Shown: piece by piece, positions 28,054 to 37,000 of the stretch
Position numbering within the stretch: the stretch's first letter is position 1
Layout: every line of letters starts with the position of its first letter
NCBI RefSeq assembly: GCF_030689305.1
Contig: NZ_JAUYVM010000008.1
Coordinates: forward strand, 62,001-126,000
Reading direction: 5' to 3'
Length of the DNA: 64,000 bases
DNA from: Vibrio penaeicida
GTDB taxonomy: Bacteria; Pseudomonadota; Gammaproteobacteria; Enterobacterales; Vibrionaceae
Position numbers and translations under genes: made by a program
Notes under the pieces: model-generated
The model's input: the letters and a program-made list of their open reading frames with translations, nothing else
What the model was told of the DNA's origin: nothing
Databases searched by the model: none

Positions 28054-28701
28054 TTATGATTTCATATTTGCGACATCTTCAGCGGGTGGTTTTCGGGCAA
28101 CCATAAACATTGAGTCACCTCCGGGCTGCCATTCGTATTCAATGTCAAAACCCGCTTTAAGCAGTTTTTCGGTTAAGCTGTCTTTCGTCATTCGGTTCAC
28201 AAAAGGGGCTAGATTGAGTGTTTGCATTAACGGAATAAGCAAGCGCCATGCAATGTTAAGTTGCCCGATGAGCGCCGTACTGGAAACGAAAATACCATTA
28301 GGTTTTAGCAAGTCGAATACTTGTGCCAGCACGGTGTCGACATCATCCATTAAGTGAAGTACATTCAGCCCGAGTACCGCATCGAAGCTTTGCTTCGTCA
28401 AATTAAGTTGGTCAAACGTCCCCTCTTTAAATTCTATATTGCTGACGTCCTCTTGTTCCGCTTTGGATTTTGCAATCTCCAACATGTTCGAGGAAATATC
28501 GATGGCAACAATGCTGCTTACATAAGGGGAATGGCTGATTGCTGTTGTACCCGTGCCACAACCAAACTCAAGAATGTTCCAGTCTTGTTCAAAGTAACTT
28601 TGCGTTACTTCCAGCTTCTTTTGATATACCGCTTCGTCTCTAACTGGCCTTTTGGCATACTTGGGTGCGCTTTTATTCCAAAAATCTTTGGCTTCTTTCA
28701 C
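28054..28701 (-). CDS. SAM-dependent class I methyltransferase
   Basis: The 215-residue methyltransferase has motif I ILEFGCGTGTTAI (about 43-55), an acidic end of strand 2 in IVAIDISSNML, and LGLNVLHLMDD in motif IV. The N-terminal FWNKSAPKYAKRPV is typical of the UbiE/Methyltransf_11 group. I place the start at GTG 28701 because AAGGGGA lies ideally upstream; a TTG at 28719 is six codons earlier. The substrate cannot be told. The ends of this gene and the membrane protein gene are close, so the two may be co-transcribed. Confidence 0.82.
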   Translation of the reverse strand: MKEAKDFWNKSAPKYAKRPVRDEAVYQKKLEVTQSYFEQDWNILEFGCGTGTTAISHSPYVSSIVAIDISSNMLEIAKSKAEQEDVSNIEFKEGTFDQLNLTKQSFDAVLGLNVLHLMDDVDTVLAQVFDLLKPNGIFVSSTALIGQLNIAWRLLIPLMQTLNLAPFVNRMTKDSLTEKLLKAGFDIEYEWQPGGDSMFMVARKPPAEDVANMKS

Positions 28702-28903
28702 TTGTATTCCCCTTATCAAAGTGGCGATAGCGAACGTTTACTCTATTCGAATTCAAGATGCCTTAGTTGAACTGGATTCACACATACGTGATTATTCATC
28801 ATTTGTTCTTTGTACAAGACAGAGATTTAATACCCCCTCAAACTCAAGTTCAAAGTAAGCTCAAACAAGCACCGATCTCTTAGCACACGGAGTACAAAAA
28901 GGA

Positions 28904-30232
28904 ATGACTATCCCTAACTTATCCAAACTAATTCAACAGTTCCCGTTGCTTAAAAAACTTATCTCGCTCGAAGAAGTTTGCTGGTTTAACCCCAACGCCA
29001 CCAACTTAGAAACGGGGTTGCCTTATGTGGGCTTAGGGATAAACGATATTCAGCAAGCGAGTTACCGATTAAAAAGGTTTGCCCCATACATTAGTGAGGT
29101 GTTCCCTGAAACGAAAATCAACCAAGGCATAATTGAATCGGAATTGGTCAAGATTCCACACATGCATAAAAAATTAGAGCAGCTCTACGACACAAAAGTA
29201 GCGGGGAGATTAATGCTGAAAAAAGACAGTCATCTTCCCATTTCAGGATCCATCAAAGCACGAGGTGGAATTTATGAAGTACTGGCTCATGCTGAAAAGT
29301 TGGCGATAGAAGCAGGGCTGCTCAAGGAAAGTGATGATTACCGCATCATCAACTCCGACACATTCCGAGCGTTCTTCAGCCAATACAAAATAGCGGTGGG
29401 CTCAACAGGAAACCTCGGTCTGTCGATAGGTATTATGAGTGCCAAGCTTGGATTTTCAGTGTCAGTCCATATGTCAGCAGACGCGCGCCAATGGAAAAAA
29501 GACAAGCTCCGACACCATGGTGTCAATGTAGCGGAATACCAACAAGATTACGGGGTAGCCGTCGAACAAGGGCGTAAGGAAGCTGAAAAGGATCCACACT
29601 GCTTTTTTATCGATGATGAAAATTCACAAACTCTTTTTCTAGGGTATTCCGTTGCTGGGGAAAGGCTAAAACAGCAGTTAGAAAATCAAAACATCACCGT
29701 AGACGAAAATCATCCGCTGTTTGTGTATTTACCATGTGGAGTGGGTGGCGGACCTGGCGGCGTCGCGTTTGGCTTAAAAATGGCACTCGGCGACCATGTG
29801 CACTGCATTTTTGCCGAACCGACCCACTCTCCTTGTATGTTGCTTGGCGTACACACGGGATTGCACGACCAAATATGCGTGCAAGATTTGGGCATTGATA
29901 ACGTGACCGCGGCCGATGGCTTGGCGGTTGGCAGAGCTTCTGGCTTTGTTGGGAGAGCCATGGAACGGTTGCTAGACGGGTACTACACCCTATCAGACGA
30001 ACATATGTATCGCTTACTGCGAGAACTGTCGTTAACGGAAGATATCCAACTAGAACCGTCAGCTTTGGCTGGCATGGCGGGTCCATTTCATGTTTGCACA
30101 CACCAAGATTACTTAGACAAGTTCGGCATCGATAACACCAAATTGGACAACGCCACTCACATAGTCTGGGCAACTGGCGGCGGTATGGTGCCAAAGGAAG
30201 AAATGGCCAGGTATACAAATCACGTACGATAA
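28904..30232 (+). CDS. dsdA: D-serine ammonia-lyase (D-serine dehydratase)
   Basis: The 442-residue PLP enzyme deaminates D-serine to pyruvate and ammonia. Key features are SGSIKARGG with the PLP lysine Lys118, [10 protein letters not shown], the glycine-rich phosphate loop [10 protein letters not shown] (about 276-285) and the C-terminal WATGGGMVP. The length matches E. coli DsdA (442). AAGGA is directly against the ATG, but CGGAG at 28888 is better spaced. The usual partners dsdC and dsdX are not adjacent, so control must be different from the E. coli locus. A bidirectional terminator follows. Confidence 0.95.
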   Translation: MTIPNLSKLIQQFPLLKKLISLEEVCWFNPNATNLETGLPYVGLGINDIQQASYRLKRFAPYISEVFPETKINQGIIESELVKIPHMHKKLEQLYDTKVAGRLMLKKDSHLPISGSIKARGGIYEVLAHAEKLAIEAGLLKESDDYRIINSDTFRAFFSQYKIAVGSTGNLGLSIGIMSAKLGFSVSVHMSADARQWKKDKLRHHGVNVAEYQQDYGVAVEQGRKEAEKDPHCFFIDDENSQTLFLGYSVAGERLKQQLENQNITVDENHPLFVYLPCGVGGGPGGVAFGLKMALGDHVHCIFAEPTHSPCMLLGVHTGLHDQICVQDLGIDNVTAADGLAVGRASGFVGRAMERLLDGYYTLSDEHMYRLLRELSLTEDIQLEPSALAGMAGPFHVCTHQDYLDKFGIDNTKLDNATHIVWATGGGMVPKEEMARYTNHVR

Positions 30233-30264
30233 AATTGAATTATTCAGCAATGATACGTGAAATA

Positions 30265-30292
30265 AAAATCGAGCCCGAAAGCTCGATTTTTT
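30265..30292. terminator. Bidirectional terminator between dsdA and the S4-domain gene
   Basis: The stem AATCGAGC/GCTCGATT with loop CCGAAA is flanked by A-run and T-run, which suits both converging genes. Confidence 0.85.
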
Positions 30293-30295
30293 AAC

Positions 30296-30754
30296 TTAAA
30301 ACTTTATTGAACCACGCCCCGTTTGCTCATCACGAGGGGATGGGCTTGGTTTCTTTTCGGGTTGTTCTTTCTTAGCCTTTTTGCTGGTCGCGCTGTTTTT
30401 ATTGCTAGAGCCTGACTTTTTATTACCTGAAGCTGGCTTTTTATTCTTAGGAGGACTCGCCTTACGACGTTCTTGCTTAGTAGGTTTCGCTTCTTTGGGT
30501 TCTGGTTCTGATACTGGCGCATCGCAAATGATAACGTAATATTCCTGATTGAATTCAATCAAGTCGCCATCGTAAAGCTTTCGACGCTTTCGAGTTTCTA
30601 GCTCACCATTAACGGCTACATAACCTTCTGAAATGGCGTATTTCGCTTCACCGCCACCACTCACCACATTAGCAATTTTTAATACTTTGTAGAGCTCTAT
30701 TGGCTGAGATGCGACCTCAACCCCTAGCGCTTCTACTTCAATCTCTTCACTCAT
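30296..30754 (-). CDS. S4-domain RNA-binding protein with lysine-rich tail (YbcJ-like)
   Basis: A 152-residue protein. Residues of about 18-75 form an S4 RNA-binding domain (IELYKVLKIANVVSGGGEAK, then SEGYVAVNGELETRKRRKLYDGD). The remaining 75 residues are a low-complexity tail rich in Lys, Pro and Ser. E. coli YbcJ, a likely relative, consists of the S4 domain only (about 70 residues), so the tail is an addition that probably strengthens RNA contact. It acts in the cytoplasm, presumably on ribosomes or rRNA. The exact role is unknown. Confidence 0.8.
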   Translation of the reverse strand: MSEEIEVEALGVEVASQPIELYKVLKIANVVSGGGEAKYAISEGYVAVNGELETRKRRKLYDGDLIEFNQEYYVIICDAPVSEPEPKEAKPTKQERRKASPPKNKKPASGNKKSGSSNKNSATSKKAKKEQPEKKPSPSPRDEQTGRGSIKF

Positions 30755-30813
30755 TAACGAATCTCACTAGAAAGGACGCGACATTGTAACGATTTTTTCC
30801 GAGCATGTAGACA

Positions 30814-31473
30814 TTAATGGCAACCAGAGCATTTATGCTCCAACAGTTTCAAAATGTCTTCTGCCTTGCTCCACAAGTGGCAGGGGTTTTCTGCAGTAAG
30901 CTCTTGCTTCGAACCGTAGCCCCACAACACGCCAGCACTCTTCAATCCATTTTTATGCGCAGCGGTCAAATCCACAGCTCGGTCTCCAACCATCAAAGAA
31001 CGTGCTGTAATAACCCCTTTCTTTTTTAAAGATTCCAATTGTTGCCACTTCTCGATACCAACGTCGCCACCATCAACGAATGCAAAGAGATCTCGAAGGC
31101 CATGCATTTCTAGAATTTGACTGGCGTAATCTGCTCGTTTAGATGTGCAAAGACCAAGTGTAAATTGTTGGGATTGATGGAGAGTTTTCAGCGTTTGGGC
31201 AATGCCAGTGTAAAGGGTGTTTTCTTTGTATCCGATTTCTGAATAACGTTCGCGGTATTTGTCGACGAGAGATTGTATGAGTTTGGGGTCGTTTTGCTTG
31301 GTGATGTCGTAAAAAGTGAGGTCTAACGGGGGGCCGATGTAATTGAGTAAGTGCTGCTCTGAGTAACTGGGGAAGTTGTGTGCTTGCAGCGAATAATTTA
31401 TGGACCGTATGAAGCCTTGCCGGGGTTCGATTAGTGTGCCGTCCAAATCAAAAATTATGGTTTGATAATCCAA
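30814..31473 (-). CDS. HAD-superfamily phosphatase (Gph-like)
   Basis: A 219-residue HAD hydrolase. IIFDLDGTL carries the nucleophile and acid Asp near the start, GLCTSKR is motif II, and VGDRAVDLTAAHKNGLKSAGVLWGYG is motif IV. The cap domain and length fit phosphoglycolate phosphatase-like enzymes; the real substrate is open. The frame extends to ATG 31509, but a strong AAGGAGG stands directly before a TTG codon at 31473. I therefore choose that start. Confidence 0.8.
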   Translation of the reverse strand: MDYQTIIFDLDGTLIEPRQGFIRSINYSLQAHNFPSYSEQHLLNYIGPPLDLTFYDITKQNDPKLIQSLVDKYRERYSEIGYKENTLYTGIAQTLKTLHQSQQFTLGLCTSKRADYASQILEMHGLRDLFAFVDGGDVGIEKWQQLESLKKKGVITARSLMVGDRAVDLTAAHKNGLKSAGVLWGYGSKQELTAENPCHLWSKAEDILKLLEHKCSGCH

Positions 31474-31682
31474 TATTCCCTCCTTGCTGTCCGAATTTTT
31501 AGTGTTCATGGTACTGCTTTTGATAGCCCACAGATAGTAACGAAATTGTTAAAAAAACACCATTGAAAATTCATGTAAATTTAGTGGGGTCTTAATAGTG
31601 GCATTAATCTGGTTTGCGTTAGACTTCACTCCCATTTACAGTGAATGTTTTCGCGGTCTGATAAGCAAACAAGGAAGTGGTA

Positions 31683-32306
31683 ATGATCAGTATGGAATTT
31701 CTTCTCACAACCCTAATCGTCGTTTTAATACCTGGGACAGGTGTGATTTTTACAATTTCCGTTGGGTTGTTTCAAGGTCGGCGTGCCAGTATGGCAGCAG
31801 CCTTCGGCTGTACTTTAGGTATTATTCCAGCGCTTCTGGCATGTGTATTGGGTTTGAGTGCCATTTTGCACACCAGTGCTTTAGCGTTTCAAGTGATTAA
31901 ATACGCTGGCGCCGCGTATCTGCTTTACCTCGCCTGGGGGATGTGGTGTGCCAGCAACGAAGGGAAAATGACATTTTCTAAAACAGAGAGTACATCATTT
32001 CGAAAAGTCTCCACGCAAGCTTTCCTACTCAATATATTGAATCCCAAGTTATCGCTGTTCTTTTTGGCTTTCCTTCCACAATTCGTCCCTAGCAATACTG
32101 ACGCAACGCTTTTTAGCATGTTGGTATTAGGTGGAATATTCATGCTAATGACGTTTGTGGTGTTTGTTGCCTACGGTTTATTGGCTCATCAGGTAAGCCA
32201 ATACGTGACTCAATCTAAACGCGCAATTGCGTTGATTCAAAAAGTATTTTCAGCCAGCTTTGCGGGGTTAGGCGCTAAATTGGCACTAAGCGAAAACTCA
32301 CTCTAA
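31683..32306 (+). CDS. LysE/RhtB-family amino acid exporter
   Basis: The 207-residue membrane protein has six hydrophobic segments and the family start LLTTLIVVLIPGTGVIFTISVG, then GRRASMAAAFGCTLG (about 28-42) and FLLNILNPKLSLFFLAF (about 110). RhtB-type proteins export amino acids such as homoserine or threonine. The start at ATG 31683 follows AAGGAAG; GTG 31677 and ATG 31692 are alternatives. It is divergent from the HAD gene. The exact substrate cannot be read from sequence. Confidence 0.88.
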   Translation: MISMEFLLTTLIVVLIPGTGVIFTISVGLFQGRRASMAAAFGCTLGIIPALLACVLGLSAILHTSALAFQVIKYAGAAYLLYLAWGMWCASNEGKMTFSKTESTSFRKVSTQAFLLNILNPKLSLFFLAFLPQFVPSNTDATLFSMLVLGGIFMLMTFVVFVAYGLLAHQVSQYVTQSKRAIALIQKVFSASFAGLGAKLALSENSL

Positions 32307-32322
32307 GAACCAATGCCCCTGC

Positions 32323-32396
32323 TTAACTGACTCAACTGACTCAACTGACCTCAAGATTCGAAACCCAATACATCCGAATCATTTGAGGTCAGTTGA
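32323..32396. repeat. Tandem AACTGACTC repeats and long inverted repeat over the GNAT stop codon
   Basis: Nearly three copies of the 9-mer AACTGACTC (32323-32349) run into an inverted repeat. Left arm 32341-32360 pairs with right arm 32375-32396 over 20 bases with a 2-base bulge. The GNAT stop codon (32351-32353) and its last codons lie in the arms. It may act as a terminator, but no strong T-run follows. Confidence 0.6.
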
Positions 32397-32863
32397 ATTT
32401 CTAAAATGGGTAATTGTCGCCCTTCTGGTAATGATGGATAGAGACCCACCTGCTTGCCCCCATATTTTTGATAGAACCCCACGGCATTTGGGTCTGAAAC
32501 AATGACCAATTTTTCAGCTGATTTCTCACTTATTCGAGCAAACATATCGGTCATCATTTGATCACCAAACCCTAACCCTAGAAATCGCGGCGACACAAAG
32601 CAATCTTCTAGTTCGAAGACTTTATCTTCAGACTGGCTAAATGAATACAAGCAGCACAATAGACCATCGGGGGTCACGCCTTTATAAAAGTGACGGTGCA
32701 TAAAGCATGTTTCTGTTATCGTTAATCCCGTCCGCCATAGCTCAATGAGCTCGGCGCTATACCCCCAAGATGCTTTTGAAGCAAAGATCAGAGTATTGAT
32801 GTTGGGAATGTCGTTGAGTTGCGCTTTAATAAAAGAACAGCGCGCTGTTGGAGAGTCTGTCAT
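32351..32863 (-). CDS. GNAT-family N-acetyltransferase
   Basis: The 170-residue protein shows the GNAT core: FELEDCFVSPRFLGLGFGDQMM, where the Q/R-x-x-G-x-G/A acetyl-CoA loop is represented by RFLGLGFG (about 93-100), and VSDPNAVGFYQKYGGKQVG, the C-terminal signature. Acceptor is unknown. The N-terminal RCSFIKAQLNDIPNINTLI is typical of small-molecule acetyltransferases. It is convergent with the exporter gene across 44 bases, and its 3' end is inside a long inverted repeat. Confidence 0.85.
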   Translation of the reverse strand: MTDSPTARCSFIKAQLNDIPNINTLIFASKASWGYSAELIELWRTGLTITETCFMHRHFYKGVTPDGLLCCLYSFSQSEDKVFELEDCFVSPRFLGLGFGDQMMTDMFARISEKSAEKLVIVSDPNAVGFYQKYGGKQVGLYPSLPEGRQLPILEIQLTSNDSDVLGFES

Positions 32864-32911
32864 GGAATCCGTTACTGCTGTTACCCTTGTTCATTGGGCA
32901 ATGATGACGAT

Positions 32912-34036
32912 TTAAAGTTCAAATGGAAGCTGCATTTGCCACACCAAGCCTCTTTCATCCGATTCTAGTTTTGCATGACCCGCAAGAGAGGTATTGATAA
33001 TATTTGCTGCGACCGTTGCACTTAAGCCAACGTGCCCTGCTCGCCCTCTTTTTGTGGTAAAGAACGGGCGTATTACTTCTGTTAAAATCTCGCTTTCAAC
33101 GCCAGCACCATTATCCCAGTAAGTAATCGTGAGATGCTGACCCGCCCGCTGCCATGAAATATGAATATTGCGCTTTTCTTCTTTGTTTGAATAGGCATGT
33201 ACTAGAGAGTTTTCTATCAAGTTATTGAAGACAATGCCAAGCAATTTTGCATCGGTTTTCAATAATTCTTTTTCACCATCTAACCGAACCATAACGCCTG
33301 CTTCGGCAAGTTTTGCATGAAAGTGCGCGATCACTTTTTCGATGATTTTAATCAAGCTCACTTCTTCAATGTTCAATTCATTTTCTGTATCCGAAATCGA
33401 TTTAAACATTTCCATCATATCGGCAACCCGATTCAAGTTATTCAGATTGAGATCGACACTGTCGTGGCAAAAAATAATGAAATCTTTTAATTTCGAGCTA
33501 GTGATCTTTTGATCTCTAAACTGTTGCTCAAAACTCAAAATCGTTTCTCTCATGTGTGTAGACGTAAGAATACTCGTCCCTAAAGGGGTATTAATTTCAT
33601 TAGCAACCCCAACCACCAAGTTGTTTAGCGCGGAAGTGAGCTCTTTCTTAAGGAGTTTTTTCTGTGCTTCACGGAGCGTAAGTTGAGTCTTTACTCTCGC
33701 CAATACTTCTTGAGGGCGATACGGTTTAGAAATGTAATCCACCCCCCCTGCATCTAACGCTTCGACAATGCTTTCCACGTCCGTGAATGCACTCACAAAA
33801 ATAACGGGGATGTCACTAGTATCGGTGTTCTCTTTTAGAATTCTACACAATTCAATCCCAGACATACGGGGCATTTTGATGTCTGAAATGATCAAGTCGG
33901 GTTTTTGTTTTTCCACCAGCTTCAAAGCAATGTGTCCACTGGTTGCGGCACGTATACGATACTCCGGCTGCTGCATGATAAGTTGCAACATCCTTAAGTT
34001 TTCTGCCACATCATCGACAATCAAAAGTTCATACAT
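32912..34036 (-). CDS. Receiver-ATPase signalling protein (degenerate histidine kinase)
   Basis: The 374-residue protein has an N-terminal receiver domain (LLIVDDVAEN, phospho-acceptor Asp52 in IISDIKMP, Lys104 in ISKPYRP). A helical linker and a histidine-kinase-like core follow. The ATPase domain looks complete: N box NNLIENSLVHAY, G1 DNGAGV, F box FFTTKRG and G2 GHVGLSA. The dimerisation helix reads GVANEINTPLG, where related kinases have AHEINTPLG, so Asn146 (codon 33599-33601, AAT) replaces the phospho-accepting His. It could be a phosphatase, a scaffold or an ATP-dependent output regulator. It is divergent from a large hybrid kinase across 56 bases and may be its partner. Confidence 0.85.
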   Translation of the reverse strand: MYELLIVDDVAENLRMLQLIMQQPEYRIRAATSGHIALKLVEKQKPDLIISDIKMPRMSGIELCRILKENTDTSDIPVIFVSAFTDVESIVEALDAGGVDYISKPYRPQEVLARVKTQLTLREAQKKLLKKELTSALNNLVVGVANEINTPLGTSILTSTHMRETILSFEQQFRDQKITSSKLKDFIIFCHDSVDLNLNNLNRVADMMEMFKSISDTENELNIEEVSLIKIIEKVIAHFHAKLAEAGVMVRLDGEKELLKTDAKLLGIVFNNLIENSLVHAYSNKEEKRNIHISWQRAGQHLTITYWDNGAGVESEILTEVIRPFFTTKRGRAGHVGLSATVAANIINTSLAGHAKLESDERGLVWQMQLPFEL

Positions 34037-34092
34037 AGATCACGTAACACCCCGTTTTTTAACTCAAGTATAGACGAGGAAAATGAGAGTTA

Positions 34093-37000
34093 ATGAGCCA
34101 AATGAAAATTTCTGAAATCAAGTCGTTGTCTTCTTGGGAAAAGTACACATTGTTAACTATGCTATTTAGAGTTGTGTTTCCGCAGTGGCGTGGTAATTCC
34201 ATGAAAATGAAAACTCTATTCAGTCTGTTGTTTTTACTTATGTTTATCGTAAATATAGGTATCATTTTCGTCGTTGATCGAACAATAGATGTTTTCGAAG
34301 AAGAAGAACAAGTCCTCCAAGAACAAGCCAATCTAATAAAAATGGGAAGCGAACTTAAGCATAGTTCTGATAATTTGACTAAATTCGCTCGTGCATATGC
34401 CCTAACTGGAGACATCAAATGGAAAGCGCTGTTTGAAAGGGTTTTGGATGTCAGAAACGGAAAGGCGCCCATTCCAGAAGGTCACGAATTTGGATATTGG
34501 GATGTGATCGCAACGGAGCCTCATTTAAATTTCACCCTAACACCCGGCTTCATTGGAGAAACCTTTTTACAGAGAATACACGACGCTGGAATGTCCGAAA
34601 ATGAGGTCAATTCGCTTGCTGAAGCGTTATCTAAATCGGACAAACTTGTTGAGTTAGAAGAGAGGGCTTTTGAACAAGTTGAGCTTGCCACCTCTCAGAG
34701 CAAACAGAACGCACTCTCCCTTTTGTATGGACAAAATTACTTTGATGAAAAGTCTAAAATCATGTCTGCCATCGAAACGGCCTATTTATCCAGTATGGAC
34801 AGGCTAATCAGCGAGCAGACTTATGCAGAAAGTCTCGTAGATCGAAACTCTCAAGTACTGTTCGTAGGTATCCTTATCCTCGGTTTCTTTTTAGTTCTAT
34901 CCTTTGTATTACTTTGGTTGGTTTATATCGCGCCACTTGGGCGAATGCAAAACCAAGTCATCTCTAAAGTGAACGATCAAGACTACGACTTTAAACTCAG
35001 CGAACGTGTGCAAGGAGAGCTAGGCGCATTTTCCAGTGCCATCAACTCATTACTCTTTAATTTGCGAAACGAGCTGAGAATTGGACAAACCGTTCAAAAC
35101 TATAACGATGTGATTCGTGGTAAGGAACAGCTCGACGACGTTGTATCCGCGACCAAACAATTTCTAAACACTCACTTCTCTTTTCCACTCATCACTTTTT
35201 ACCAAAATAAAAACGGTGATTTAGTCTCCATAAATAGCTTTGGCAACATCTATGACCCGACCCCTGAAAACGATACGTTTCCCTATTACTGTTTAGAAAG
35301 CGGCACTCATCTGGTGGTTGAAGCAACAGATGACGTCCCATTGAAACTGGGGATGGGGGAAATGACCATGGAGCTACTTGAACTTCATGCATTTCCGATA
35401 CAAGCCAACAATAAGCAGCTTGGGGTCATTCAAATAGGCACCATTAAGAAGCTGAACAAAAATACGCTTCGGATCCTTAACGAACTGGTAGAGAACTTCA
35501 GTATTGCCTTTCAATTGGGTTTGAATATTGAAATGCAACGAGAGACAGAGCAAGAGGTCACGAGACAACTGGAGCTCAATCAGCACATTATCGACTCCAT
35601 CCCTAACCCCACTTACTATCGCAATCGATTAGGCGAATATTTGGGCGTTAACGAACAGTTTTGTGAGTTTATGGGGCTGAAGGTAGATCAAGTACTTGGA
35701 AGTCATATCGAGACGCTCTTTAACGAAGACACCGTACACGTTCTTAAACGTTATGAGTTGGAGCTTCTGCAAGGCACAAAACGTCTAGAGTTCGAAATGG
35801 TACTCACCAATGGCAATGAAGAAGAACGAGATCTGATCGTTTATGAAGCGCCATTTTATGACCAGAACAATGGCATTATGGGTATCGTCGGTACCTTTAT
35901 GGACGTGACAGAGACAAAACAACTAGAACGAGAATTAATAGAATCAAAAGACTCTGCGGACAAGCTCAGTAAGATAAAAGGCGACTTCTTAGCGAATATG
36001 AGCCACGAGATCCGAACGCCAATGAATGCGATTATGGGGATGACTCACCTTGTTCTTTCGTCCAGCTTGGAAGAGCAACAGCGTGTTTACGTGGAGAAAA
36101 TCGATTATGCCAGCAAACAGCTTCTGGGTATCATCAACGACATTTTAGATTTTTCGAAAGTTGAAGCGGGCAAACTTCAAATTGAGAATACGGCGTTCAA
36201 TCTCGATAAAGTTCTCGATAACTTAGCGAACGTATTGTCCGTGAAATCTGAAGACAAGGGTATAGAACTCATTTTTAATGTCTCGCCCAATATTCCGAAT
36301 CATTTAACGGGCGATTCGTTAAGGCTAGGTCAGGTGCTCATCAATCTCGCGGGTAACGCTGTCAAGTTTACCGATAATGGCGAGGTAATCATCAGTGTTT
36401 CAGAGGAATCTCGGGCTGGTAACCTTGTGGTTTTGCGGTTCACCGTAGAAGACACCGGAATCGGGATGACACCCGAGCAGATCAACAACCTTTTCCAAGC
36501 CTTTAATCAAGGTGATACGTCTACAACTCGTAAGTATGGTGGGACCGGACTGGGGCTGTCTATATCCCAACAATTAATTCAACTCATGGGCGGCGAGATT
36601 ATGGTGAGTAGCCAATATGGCAAAGGCTCACATTTTTGGTTTGAATTGGAACTGGAAATCAGTGAAGAAACAGAATCAAAAGAACGCTATCTCATTACCC
36701 AACATAAAAGTGCATTGGTCATCGACGATAATGATACTGCAAGGCTTATCGTTGCAAGCATGCTGAACGACATGATGTTTGATGTCGACGTCGCATCGAA
36801 CGCAAAAGATGCTTACCAGATGCTTGAACACGAGAAAAAACAATATGATTTACTTTTAGTGGACTGGAAAATGCCAGAAATTGATGGAATACAAGCTATT
36901 GAACACATAACCGAGCACCAACTTTGCCCCAATGCAAAAACGATCCTAATCACGGCCTACGGCAATCAACTCGATTTCAACAACCAATATGCTCACCTTA

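Noticed and set aside
28354..28770. Plus-strand frame opposite the methyltransferase
   Set aside because: Antisense to motifs of the methyltransferase; no independent support.
31598..31900. 100-codon frame overlapping the LysE-type gene
   Set aside because: Out of frame with a clear six-helix exporter and rich in Ser/Cys; a shadow frame.
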